The notes beneath the pieces were generated by a model. That model searched no databases. It saw nothing but the letters and a program-made list of their open reading frames with translations, and was not told the origin of the DNA. Shown here one piece after another: positions 53,693 through 61,823 of a stretch of 64,000 bases of DNA. Position 1 is the first letter of the stretch. Each line of letters opens with the position of its first letter. Source of the stretch: an uncultured Bacteroidales bacterium (GTDB lineage Bacteria; Bacteroidota; Bacteroidia; Bacteroidales; Paludibacteraceae); NCBI GenBank assembly GCA_944321895.1, contig CALUNA010000008.1, forward strand, positions 54,055 through 118,054, read 5' to 3'. Made by a program: the position numbers and the translations under genes.

Positions 53693-54334
53693 ATGATACG
53701 CAAAAGAATAATCCTGCTTCTATGTGTTGCTTTGTCGGGCTCCTTGAGCCTGCGGGCGCAAGCTTTGCTCGCACAGCCGGAAATGTATTTGGGGGCATCG
53801 GCCGGTGTCGTGGCATCCATGGTACATTTTAAACCGACAGTGGAACAGAACTTTTTGGACCCCCAGTTGGGCATGGTTGCCGGTGTTGCCTGGCGTTATA
53901 TCGCAGAGCGGAATGTGGGTATCCAGGTGGAATGCAATTTTATGCAGGCAGGCTGGAAAGAGTCGGAAACTGCATATTCAAGGCAATTGAACTATGTGGA
54001 AATACCAGTGTTGACCCATATCTTTTTCGGAAAGAAATTTCGTGGATTTGTCAATCTGGGTCCTAAAATAGATGTTTTGCTGGCAGAAAAATCCAGCAAC
54101 ATGCCGGCCGGCTCGGAGGAAACGCAATATAAGCCGGCGGAAAAGAAGTTCGACTACGGTTTCTGTTTGGGATTAGGCATGGCGTTGCGCACAAAGGCAG
54201 GCGCTTTCCAGCTGGAAGCACGCGGAGGCTATGACATAGGTGGAATATATGGGAATCGTAAGGCTGATTATTTCAGTTTTTCGAATAATGTGAATGTCGG
54301 GTTGGCCGTAGGTTGGTTTTGGCAACTAAAATAG
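53693..54334 (+). CDS. PorT-family outer membrane beta-barrel protein
   Basis: A 213-residue protein with a signal peptide (about 1-21, LRAQA) and eight or so amphipathic strands ending in VGLAVGWFWQLK. This is the PorT-like small barrel of Bacteroidetes. It starts one base after the LysM gene stop, so the two are cotranslated. Its role is uncertain; paralogs of PorT serve the type IX secretion system. Confidence 0.82.
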   Translation: MIRKRIILLLCVALSGSLSLRAQALLAQPEMYLGASAGVVASMVHFKPTVEQNFLDPQLGMVAGVAWRYIAERNVGIQVECNFMQAGWKESETAYSRQLNYVEIPVLTHIFFGKKFRGFVNLGPKIDVLLAEKSSNMPAGSEETQYKPAEKKFDYGFCLGLGMALRTKAGAFQLEARGGYDIGGIYGNRKADYFSFSNNVNVGLAVGWFWQLK

Positions 54335-54362
54335 TGCCCCAGTAAGAAAACTCTTGTGTGGA

Positions 54363-54406
54363 ATATCGTGGAAAATGATGTTTAAAAAACGTTTTTTGAA
54401 CGATAT
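54363..54406. repeat. Nested palindromes upstream of kduI
   Basis: ATATCGT (54363-54369) pairs with ACGATAT (54400-54406), enclosing a perfect palindrome AAAAAACGTTTTTT (54384-54397). It lies about 50 bp before the kduI promoter element, where a regulator could bind. Confidence 0.55.
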
Positions 54407-54454
54407 TGTACATAAAATGAATAAATGACACACCTCTCTTCCTCGTTTTAGATG

Positions 54455-54462
54455 TATTTTTG
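54455..54462 (+). promoter_or_regulatory. -7 element (TATTTTTG) for kduI-kduD
   Basis: TAnnTTTG match 29 bp upstream of the kduI ATG. Confidence 0.55.
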
Positions 54463-54490
54463 CCAAGAGATTAATTAAAAACATAGGACA

Positions 54491-55336
54491 ATGAAAACAA
54501 ATTATGAAATTCGCTATGCGGCGCATCCGCAAGATGCAAAAAACTATGATACCGCACGTATCCGTAAAGATTTTTTGATTGAACGTGTTTTTGCCGCAAA
54601 CGAGGTCAATATGGTATATTCCATGTATGACCGCATGATTGTGGGTGGCGCAATGCCTGCGGGTGAAGAACTGAAACTGGAAGCAATTGACCCGCTGAAG
54701 GCTCCTTATTTTCTGACCCGTCGTGAAATAGGAATTTTCAATGTAGGCAAGGGAACCGGTATCGTGAAAGTGGGGGATGCCACATATGAACTGAACTACA
54801 AGGAAGCTCTTTATCTGGGATGTGGCGACAGAGAAGTCATTTTTGCAAGCAAGGATGCGGCCAATCCTGCCAAATTCTACTTCAACTCCTTGACAGCCCA
54901 TAAAAATTATCCGGACAAAAAAGTAACGAAAGCAGATGCTGTTGTTGCGCACATGGGCAGCCTGGAAGGATCCAATGACCGCAATATCAACAAAATGCTG
55001 GTAAACCAGGTTTTGCCGACTTGCCAGCTGCAAATGGGAATGACCGAATTGGCTCCGGGAAGCGTATGGAATACCATGCCGGCACATGTACATAGCCGTC
55101 GCATGGAGGCTTATTTCTATTTTGAAGTTCCGGAAGACCAGGCGGTTTGTCATTTTATGGGTGAAGTAGATGAAACACGTCACCTGTGGATGAAAGGCGA
55201 CCAGGCCGTATTGTCACCCGAATGGAGCATCCATTCGGCTGCTGCCACAAGCAACTACACATTCATTTGGGGCATGGGTGGTGAAAACCTGGATTATGGC
55301 GACCAGGACTTCTCGAAAATTACTGATCTAAAATAG
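54491..55336 (+). CDS. kduI: 5-dehydro-4-deoxy-D-glucuronate isomerase
   Basis: A 281-residue cytoplasmic zinc enzyme that isomerises 4-deoxy-L-threo-5-hexosulose uronate to 3-deoxy-D-glycero-2,5-hexodiulosonate. The N-terminus ([20 protein letters not shown]) and metal-site block ([17 protein letters not shown]) are those of KduI. It processes uronate released by the GH88 enzyme. kduD follows at 31 bp. Confidence 0.96.
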   Translation: MKTNYEIRYAAHPQDAKNYDTARIRKDFLIERVFAANEVNMVYSMYDRMIVGGAMPAGEELKLEAIDPLKAPYFLTRREIGIFNVGKGTGIVKVGDATYELNYKEALYLGCGDREVIFASKDAANPAKFYFNSLTAHKNYPDKKVTKADAVVAHMGSLEGSNDRNINKMLVNQVLPTCQLQMGMTELAPGSVWNTMPAHVHSRRMEAYFYFEVPEDQAVCHFMGEVDETRHLWMKGDQAVLSPEWSIHSAAATSNYTFIWGMGGENLDYGDQDFSKITDLK

Positions 55337-55367
55337 AACATCAACAACTTATTCAAATATTATCTTT

Positions 55368-56171
55368 ATGAATCCGAATTTGAATTTTTCCCTTGAAGGT
55401 AAGGTGGCACTGGTTACAGGTGCTTCTTATGGAATTGGTTTTGCAATTGCCTCTGCATTTGCCGAACAAGGTGCGACCATCTGTTTCAATGACATCAATC
55501 AGGAACTGGTGAACAAAGGACTGGCTTCCTACAAAGAAAAAGGAATCAAGGTACATGGCTATGTCTGCGATGTGACGGATGAACCTGCCGTACAGGCCAT
55601 GGTTGCCCAAATTACAAAAGAAGTGGGCCCGATTGATATTTTGGTGAACAATGCGGGTATCATTCGCCGCGTACCAATGCACGAAATGGAAGTAGCGGAT
55701 TTCCGCAAGGTCATTGATATTGACCTGAACGCTCCGTTTATCGTTTCCAAGGCCGTATTGCCCAGCATGATGGAACGCCGCCATGGCAAAATCATCAATA
55801 TCTGCTCCATGATGAGCGAGCTCGGCCGTGAAACCGTATCCGCTTATGCGGCAGCAAAAGGCGGCCTGAAAATGCTGACACGCAATATCTGCTCCGAATA
55901 CGGCGCATACAACATCCAATGCAACGGCATCGGACCGGGTTACATCGCTACACCGCAGACGGCACCGTTGCGCGAACGTCAGCCGGATGGCAGCCGTCAC
56001 CCCTTCGATTCGTTCATTTGTGCCAAGACACCGGCCGGACGCTGGTTGCAGGCTGAAGAATTGACCGGACCGGCCGTCTTCCTCGCTTCGGAAGCATCGA
56101 ATGCCGTAAACGGACATATCCTTTATGTGGATGGCGGTATTTTGGCTTACATAGGAAAGCAACCGCAATAA
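55368..56171 (+). CDS. kduD: 2-dehydro-3-deoxy-D-gluconate 5-dehydrogenase
   Basis: A 267-residue short-chain dehydrogenase. The nucleotide motif is TGASYGIGFAIA, then NNAGI, catalytic Ser in CSMMSELG and the YAAAK motif. It reduces the KduI product to 2-keto-3-deoxygluconate. Gluconate 5-dehydrogenase is a close alternative, but the kduI neighbour favours KduD. A terminator follows at 56181. Confidence 0.94.
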   Translation: MNPNLNFSLEGKVALVTGASYGIGFAIASAFAEQGATICFNDINQELVNKGLASYKEKGIKVHGYVCDVTDEPAVQAMVAQITKEVGPIDILVNNAGIIRRVPMHEMEVADFRKVIDIDLNAPFIVSKAVLPSMMERRHGKIINICSMMSELGRETVSAYAAAKGGLKMLTRNICSEYGAYNIQCNGIGPGYIATPQTAPLRERQPDGSRHPFDSFICAKTPAGRWLQAEELTGPAVFLASEASNAVNGHILYVDGGILAYIGKQPQ

Positions 56172-56180
56172 AATACTTTG

Positions 56181-56218
56181 GAACGGGTCGGCTGTGCAGG
56201 CCGCTCGTTCTTTTTTTT
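56181..56218 (+). terminator. Terminator after kduD
   Basis: GAACGGGTCGGC pairs with GCCGCTCGTTC, followed by eight T, 9 bp after the kduD stop. Readthrough may still supply the DUF4861 gene. Confidence 0.7.
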
Positions 56219-56250
56219 AAACTCAGAAAACTTAATTTAAAGATAGGACA

Positions 56251-57384
56251 ATGAATAAGATTTTTTCCATCCTGTTTTGTGGATTGATGTTTGCTTCATG
56301 TTGCAACCAGCCCAAACAGATTACAGTTACCAATCCTACCGACCTGGACAGAACCAATGAAATGGTGGAAGTGGAAGTCGCCGAGTTGGGATTGTGTGGT
56401 AAAGCTTGCGAAAATTTTGTTTTGGTCGATGCGGATGGCAATGAGGTTTCTTATCAGCTTATGTTTTATGGACAGGAAACCCCGCAGAGCATCATATTCC
56501 AGGCAAATGTGAAAGCCGGAGAAGCCGCGGTGTATACCCTGGAAAAAGGTATGCCTTCGCCCGTTACGCCGAAAGTATCGGCACGCTACGTTCCTGAACG
56601 CAAGGATGATTATGCCTGGGAAAACGAAGCGGCAGCATACCGCATGTACGGTCCGGCTCTGGCCAACGAAAATCCGTCGAATGGCGTGGACTTGTGGCTG
56701 AAACGAACCGATGAACTGATTGTGGACACGTTCTACTACAACGAGCTGGAGTTGGGACAGTCTTATCATATCGACCATGGGAAAGGCCTTGACTGCTACA
56801 AAGTTGCCGACAAACTGGGCTGCGGCGGCGTGGCGCCTTTCGCTTTCGACACATTGTGGGTCGGCAAGCACTATGACAGGTATGAAAACATTGACCAGGG
56901 TGCCCTGCGTTGTGTTTTTGCGTTTGAATATGACCACGTAAAGGTAGGGCAGCAGGAAGTGACTGAACGCATTGTCATCACTGTGGATGCCGGCGCGCAA
57001 CTGAACAAGGCTGTTGTAACCTATAACGGTGCTGACATTGAAGGCATGCAGGTGGCTGCCGGCATTTATCTGCACGATGTGGTTGACAACCCGCAGCAGG
57101 ATTTGGCTGCCGGCTGGATTGCCTATGCGGAAAACGCAACTTCGGACGCCGGAGTTCCGAGCGGACGTAATTACGGTGCAGTGGTTGTGCCCGGGGCAAA
57201 AGCCATGAACATTGTCAGCAATACTTTGTTGGCTTACGCCGATTACCAGATGGGTAGCGAGTTTACCTATTATTTCGGTGGCGGCTGGAGCAAGTGGATG
57301 TATCCGACCGATCAGGACTGGTTCGACGCAACGGCACGCACGGCCAAACAGTTGGCTAATCCGTTGCAGGTAACGGTTCAATAA
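56251..57384 (+). CDS. DUF4861 family lipoprotein
   Basis: A 377-residue lipoprotein (CCNQ lipobox about residue 15) with beta-sandwich segments typical of DUF4861: an early ITVTNPTDLDRTNEMVEVE strand set and later WENEAAAYRMYGPAL and DQGALRCVFAFEYDH. It follows kduI-kduD, as such genes often do in uronate loci, so a role in uronate-glycan handling is likely, but no reaction is established here. Its 3' end overlaps the GNAT gene by 29 bp on the opposite strand. Confidence 0.82.
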   Translation: MNKIFSILFCGLMFASCCNQPKQITVTNPTDLDRTNEMVEVEVAELGLCGKACENFVLVDADGNEVSYQLMFYGQETPQSIIFQANVKAGEAAVYTLEKGMPSPVTPKVSARYVPERKDDYAWENEAAAYRMYGPALANENPSNGVDLWLKRTDELIVDTFYYNELELGQSYHIDHGKGLDCYKVADKLGCGGVAPFAFDTLWVGKHYDRYENIDQGALRCVFAFEYDHVKVGQQEVTERIVITVDAGAQLNKAVVTYNGADIEGMQVAAGIYLHDVVDNPQQDLAAGWIAYAENATSDAGVPSGRNYGAVVVPGAKAMNIVSNTLLAYADYQMGSEFTYYFGGGWSKWMYPTDQDWFDATARTAKQLANPLQVTVQ

Positions 57385-57889
57385 GCTGGAACAGGCAAAC
57401 GTCGGCAAAGCCCTCGGTTGTCCTGATCCAATGTGGAAAAAGCGCGGTTTGCAGAAAGCCGCATTTGGAAAACAACGCCTTGCTGGCGTTGTTTTTTTGT
57501 GGTATGTAGGCGTAGAGCTGGTGCAGCTTCAGAAACTGGAACGCATATTGGCACAACAAAGCCACCGCTTGTGCGGCGAAACCTTGTTTCCGGTATGCTG
57601 CTTCTATCAGGATGGAAACTCCGGCTTTCCGGTTGTGGAAATCGAAATCATACAAGTCGATGCAGCCGATGCTTGTGCGTCCGGCTTTCAGCTCGATGAC
57701 TAACCTCAGTTCCTTGTCTTCATAAATGTCGCCATGCGTGTTGCGCAGATATTCCGTCAGGACATAACGCGAATATGGGTTGTGCGTATTGCCGACATCC
57801 CATATTGTCGTGTCGTTTTCCCAGCGGAACATGGCTTCCAGGTCTGTCGGTTCCAGGGCGCGCAGGCGTATGTTTTCGTTTTCAAGCAT
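57356..57889 (-). CDS. GNAT-family N-acetyltransferase
   Basis: A 177-residue acetyltransferase of the RimJ/RimL-like GNAT group: start IRLRALEPTDLEAMFRWEND and the acetyl-CoA site near YRKQGFAAQAVALLCQYAF. The acceptor is unknown. Its start overlaps the stop of the HAD-like gene by one base (TGATG). Confidence 0.88.
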   Translation of the reverse strand: MLENENIRLRALEPTDLEAMFRWENDTTIWDVGNTHNPYSRYVLTEYLRNTHGDIYEDKELRLVIELKAGRTSIGCIDLYDFDFHNRKAGVSILIEAAYRKQGFAAQAVALLCQYAFQFLKLHQLYAYIPQKNNASKALFSKCGFLQTALFPHWIRTTEGFADVCLFQLIEPLPATD

Positions 57890-58311
57890 CAGTGGCCGAA
57901 CAGGTTGCCGAACAATCCTTTCTTTTGCGGTATTTCCGGCTGGATTTCATCGGGAGCGGATTCCCAGCAGCGTTTGTTTTTAATCATTTGGAAAATGACG
58001 CCCCAGTCGGGTATGCCCCCGAGGTTGCGGTCGTCTATGTACAAGTCGGCGGTTATTTTGCGTGCGGCCTTGTAGTCAGGCAACTCTTCCGGAAAGTTGG
58101 AGTTGATGGCATAGAACTCGAGGCCGCGTTCGGCGCAGAAAGCAACGGCTTCGTCCAGCAGCTCACCTTCGCGGACTGTCCACAAAATCAGCTGGTGATG
58201 CTCTTCCTGTTGCAACTTTTTCAGGGTAGCGATGGCAAATGGAATCTCTTTCCCGATTTTCGGGTATTCGTGGGTAACAATTGTCCCATCAAAATCGACA
58301 GCGATAACCAT
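57889..58311 (-). CDS. HAD-like hydrolase
   Basis: A 140-residue protein opening with VIAVDFDGTIVTHEYP (HAD motif I, DxDGT) and a late YIDDRNLGGIPDWG (motif IV-like). It is a compact haloacid-dehalogenase-type phosphatase without a clear cap domain; the substrate is unknown. It belongs to the rfbC-recR minus-strand run. Confidence 0.85.
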   Translation of the reverse strand: MVIAVDFDGTIVTHEYPKIGKEIPFAIATLKKLQQEEHHQLILWTVREGELLDEAVAFCAERGLEFYAINSNFPEELPDYKAARKITADLYIDDRNLGGIPDWGVIFQMIKNKRCWESAPDEIQPEIPQKKGLFGNLFGH

Positions 58312-58343
58312 AGGTCGTATGAATTTGAGGTTTTACAATAGGT

Positions 58344-58790
58344 TTAGTCCGGAATGTTGTCGTCCAGGTCGGTCAGCAGTTTCGCTTCGGTCGGTTTGCA
58401 GAAATACAGCCCGACGGCAGCTATGCCGGCACAGAATATCATGGAGTTTTGCTGCGTCAGGTAGAACAGCAGCACGGAGGCGGCCAGCCCGATGCCGGTC
58501 AGCGCGATGCGCACAATGCCGTATTGTTTGTATTTGCCTAATTTGACAGCATGGTCGGTTTGTCCTTTCAGCTTCTTGACCTGGTGGTTGTGCCACCAGA
58601 GCGCAACAGGCACGGACACGATAATGTAGAAGATGACAATGTATGACAGCACAATGCCGGTCTGTCCCATCGGGTCGATGGTGATGCCTTTCCGGGAAAC
58701 CAGCCAGAAGCCGAGCCCGGCCATTGCCACGGCAAGCACCATGGCTGCGTAATAAAAGAAATTCAGTGTGCGCAATACTTGTTTTTGCAT
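58344..58790 (-). CDS. Four-helix membrane protein, unknown
   Basis: A 148-residue protein with four predicted transmembrane helices (LNFFYYAAMVLAVAMAGLGF, IVLSYIVIFYIIVSVPVALW, IALTGIGLAASVLLFYLT, MIFCAGIAAVGLYF). I recognise no domain. It is 20 bp behind recR; this arrangement appears in other Bacteroides genomes as I recall. Confidence 0.78.
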   Translation of the reverse strand: MQKQVLRTLNFFYYAAMVLAVAMAGLGFWLVSRKGITIDPMGQTGIVLSYIVIFYIIVSVPVALWWHNHQVKKLKGQTDHAVKLGKYKQYGIVRIALTGIGLAASVLLFYLTQQNSMIFCAGIAAVGLYFCKPTEAKLLTDLDDNIPD

Positions 58791-58810
58791 AATCAGCGTA
58801 TGTTTTTATA

Positions 58811-59425
58811 TCAGTTGTTCATTTTGAATTCGATACGGTTCACGATGGAGCGCCCCAGGGTTACTTCGTCCGTATATTCCAGCTCGTTGCCGATGGCCAC
58901 TCCGCGTGCAATCGTCGTGATTTTGACCGGCATGCCGGACAGCTTGCGGTAGATGTAGAAATTGGTCGTGTCGCCTTCCATGGTCGTCGGCAAGGCCAGG
59001 ATGACTTCCGCTATCCCGTCGTGGGCGCAACGTTCCACCAGGCTCTCTATTTCCAGGTCCTTGGGACCGATGCCGTCCATGGGCGAAATGACGCCGCCCA
59101 GAACGTGGTACAGCCCCGTGTACTGCTGTGTGTTCTCTATGGACATGACGTCGCGGATATTTTCCACCACGCAGACCACCGACCGGTCCCGCCGCGGGTT
59201 CGCGCAAATGTCGCATATTTCCGTGTCGGATATGTTGTGGCACACTTTGCAGTAATGCACTTCATGCTTCAACTGCATGATGGTGTTGCCGAAATTATCG
59301 ACATCTTCTTCCGACTGGCGCAACAAGTGCAGGACCAGGCGCAAAGCGGTCTTTTTTCCGACTCCCGGCAGTTTTGCAAACTCGTTGACGGCATTTTCCA
59401 ACAGTAATGACGGGTATTGCTGCAT
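58811..59425 (-). CDS. recR: Recombination mediator protein
   Basis: A 204-residue RecR: helix-hairpin-helix start ([20 protein letters not shown]), a four-cysteine zinc site ([19 protein letters not shown]) and a Toprim domain ([16 protein letters not shown]). It loads RecA at gaps with RecO. It starts 3 bp after rfbD. Confidence 0.97.
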   Translation of the reverse strand: MQQYPSLLLENAVNEFAKLPGVGKKTALRLVLHLLRQSEEDVDNFGNTIMQLKHEVHYCKVCHNISDTEICDICANPRRDRSVVCVVENIRDVMSIENTQQYTGLYHVLGGVISPMDGIGPKDLEIESLVERCAHDGIAEVILALPTTMEGDTTNFYIYRKLSGMPVKITTIARGVAIGNELEYTDEVTLGRSIVNRIEFKMNN

Positions 59426-59428
59426 GTG

Positions 59429-60283
59429 TTATTTGTCCAGTTCCGTAATGCACCGTTGCAAGGCATCCTCCCAGTGCGGGATGTCGATGCCGTATGTCTG
59501 TTTTATCTTGGCTTTGTTCAGCACGCTGTAATGTGGCCGCGGCGTCCGTACCGGGTAGGCGTCCGATTCTATGGGCACGACCTTGCAGGTGATGCCGGCT
59601 ATGCGGTGGATGGACACCGTGAAATCGTACCAGCTGCACACGCCTTCGTTCGTGAAATGGTAGATTCCGGGCACTTTTTTCGGGGACTCGATAATGGTGA
59701 AAATGGCCCTTGCCAAATCGGCGGCATAGGTCGGGGAACCGACCTGGTCGAAAATGACATTCAGCGTGTCGCGTTCCTTTCCGAGCCGTAGCATGGTTTT
59801 CACGAAGTTGTTGCCGAAGGTGGAGTAGAGCCATGCCGTCCGCACGATAATGGCATCCGGGCAGATTTGCTGCAACACTTGTTCGCCCGCCAGCTTGGTG
59901 CGTCCGTAGACATTGGTCGGGCAAACCGGCATGTCTTCCTTGTAGGGCACGCACGCATTGCCATCGAACACGTAGTCGGTCGATATGTGTATGATGCCGG
60001 CATGGCAGGCCACGGCGGCTTCCGCCAGGTTGCGCACGGCATCGGCATTGATTTTGGCGGCTGTCTGCTCGTCATCTTCCGCCTTGTCCACGGCCGTGTA
60101 GGCCGCGCAGTTCACTATCATGTCCGTCTGGTGCTGTTTTGCAAAATCCAGTACGGCCTGCTGGTCGGTTATGTCGAGCGTGTCTATGTCCGTGTAAATG
60201 AAATGGTGCTGCGGATGATCCTTTGCCGCTACGCGCATTTCGTTGCCCAATTGGCCGTTGGCCCCTGTAATCAGGATATTCAT
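59429..60283 (-). CDS. rfbD: dTDP-4-dehydrorhamnose reductase
   Basis: A 284-residue NADPH-dependent reductase, last step of dTDP-L-rhamnose synthesis. The NAD motif GANGQLGNEM, the STDYVFDG segment and the YGRTKLAGE catalytic site are present. rfbC is 13 bp upstream; rfbA/rfbB are not in the window. Confidence 0.96.
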   Translation of the reverse strand: MNILITGANGQLGNEMRVAAKDHPQHHFIYTDIDTLDITDQQAVLDFAKQHQTDMIVNCAAYTAVDKAEDDEQTAAKINADAVRNLAEAAVACHAGIIHISTDYVFDGNACVPYKEDMPVCPTNVYGRTKLAGEQVLQQICPDAIIVRTAWLYSTFGNNFVKTMLRLGKERDTLNVIFDQVGSPTYAADLARAIFTIIESPKKVPGIYHFTNEGVCSWYDFTVSIHRIAGITCKVVPIESDAYPVRTPRPHYSVLNKAKIKQTYGIDIPHWEDALQRCITELDK

Positions 60284-60296
60284 AATGTTCTTGCGT

Positions 60297-60845
60297 TTAA
60301 AAGTTCGTTTTCAGGTCTTTCAGGCGCGGATGCCGGGTGTCCTTGTCCGAAAGGATAATGCTGTCGGCCGGTATCTTCCAGTCGATGCCCAGGTCCGGGT
60401 CATTGAACAGCAGGCCGCCTTCCAGCTCGGGGTGGTACAGGTTGTCGCACTTGTAGGTGAAGATAGCCGTGGGGCTGAGCACGGAAAAACCGTGTGCGAA
60501 TCCCTGCGGAATCAAGTATTGCAGGTGGTTTTCAGCGGACAGTTCCACGCCGTACCATTGCCCGAAAGTCGGGGAGTTACGGCGCAAATCGACTGCCACA
60601 TCCCACACCGCGCCGACCGTAACCGACACCAACTTGGCCTGGCTGTACGGCTGCAACTGGAAGTGGAGGCCGCGCACCACGCCGTAGGTCGATTTGGACT
60701 GGTTGTCCTGCACAAAGTTCTGGTGTATGCCCATGGCGTGATACCGTTCGGCATTGTATGTCTCGCAGAAAAAGCCGCGTGCATCCTCAAACACACGGGG
60801 TTTGATGATGACCAAATCGCGGATGGGTGTTTCTATGATTTCCAT
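60297..60845 (-). CDS. rfbC: dTDP-4-dehydrorhamnose 3,5-epimerase
   Basis: A 182-residue cupin-fold epimerase. ETYNAERYHAMGIHQNFVQ, QSKSTYGVVRGLHFQ (catalytic His) and SPTAIFTYKCDNLY are hallmark segments. The ATG at 60845 is chosen over an earlier in-frame one because the family begins with this ETPI-DLVIIKP start and a promoter element lies at 60902. Confidence 0.96.
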   Translation of the reverse strand: MEIIETPIRDLVIIKPRVFEDARGFFCETYNAERYHAMGIHQNFVQDNQSKSTYGVVRGLHFQLQPYSQAKLVSVTVGAVWDVAVDLRRNSPTFGQWYGVELSAENHLQYLIPQGFAHGFSVLSPTAIFTYKCDNLYHPELEGGLLFNDPDLGIDWKIPADSIILSDKDTRHPRLKDLKTNF

Positions 60846-60901
60846 AATACAAATTATTCTTGATGTTGTCCCCGCCCGGGGGGATGCTTTTTGTAACGGG
60901 G

Positions 60902-60909
60902 CAAAGATA
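60902..60909 (-). promoter_or_regulatory. -7 element (TATCTTTG) for rfbC-rfbD-recR
   Basis: Exact TAnnTTTG on the minus strand, 57 bp upstream of the rfbC ATG. Confidence 0.55.
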
Positions 60910-61076
60910 CGAATAAAAAATGATATACGAACATGCCGGTTTGCCACCGGCCTGCACCTCTTTTCTGGATTCGCTTGCGCGCCATTGGGTGGCGGTTTTT
61001 CCTGTCATGTCGCACTTGATGTGGCATCCTGGGCGGCCTTGTGCGGGGTATTGCACCGCCGTGCTGTTTCCACCCT

Positions 61077-61745
61077 TGGAGACGCTGCACGCAGCGTCTC
61101 TACAATGCGGCTTTGCAGAAATCCCCGCCCGAACGTTGCAGTCCGTTGGATAGTGCGTCCCCGCCTTATCCGCCGCCCGTCAGGCCAGCGTTGGGCGCGG
61201 CCAAAATTCATACTGTTTGAAGACGGCCGCTTGTGGCCGGCAAGTTTATGAATTTTAGCGTCCGACGCGCCAGCATGTCGGGATGCAGGCGGATTCAGCG
61301 GCGGCATTCTTTCCTCCCTTTCTTTTGCTGTAGAAAGAAAGGGAGTACAAGCGTAGCGCGTAAGCCTTTTGTGCTGTCGCGGTTTGCCACCACTGGAGGC
61401 GCTGCACGCAAGGTCTCTACCATGCGGCTTTGTGCGGAGAACCCCGCCCGGACGTTGCGGTCCGTTGGATAGCGCGTTCCCGCATTATCCGCCGCCCGGC
61501 AGGCCAGCGGGGGGCGCGGCCAAAATTCATACTGTTTGAAGACGACCGCTTGTGGCCGGCAAGTTTATGAATTTTAGCGTCCGCCGCGCCCGCATGTCGG
61601 GATGCAGGCGGATTCGGCGGCGGCATTCTTTCCTCCCTTTCTTTTGCTGTTGAAAGAAAGGGAGTACAAGCGTAGCGCAGCGAGCGCGTAAGCCTTTTGC
61701 CGCTGTCGCTACCGTTGGAGCCGCTGCACGCAGCGTCTCTACAAT
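61077..61745. repeat. Two and a fraction copies of a ~317-bp direct repeat
   Basis: GCTGCACG starts near 61084, 61401 and 61723. The first two copies are highly similar through about 300 bp; the third is a short 5' fragment. Inside each is a hairpin AAAATTCATA / TATGAATTTT around a GGCCG core (61203-61256; 61522-61575) and a perfect inverted repeat CCCTTTCTTT / AAAGAAAGGG. Short open frames in it show no protein features. It looks like a dispersed non-coding element, possibly mobile, duplicated in tandem. Confidence 0.8.
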
Positions 61746-61769
61746 CTTCGGGTTTATAATACACAAAAA

Positions 61770-61797
61770 CCGCCGGAAACGTTTCCATTTCCGGCGG
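61770..61797 (-). terminator. Terminator after the LRR gene
   Basis: 10-bp stem CCGCCGGAAA / TTTCCGGCGG; on the minus strand followed by TTTTTGTG, 27 bp past the LRR gene stop. Confidence 0.8.
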
Positions 61798-61823
61798 GAT
61801 AAAAGCCTTTGGCTTGAGGCTGT

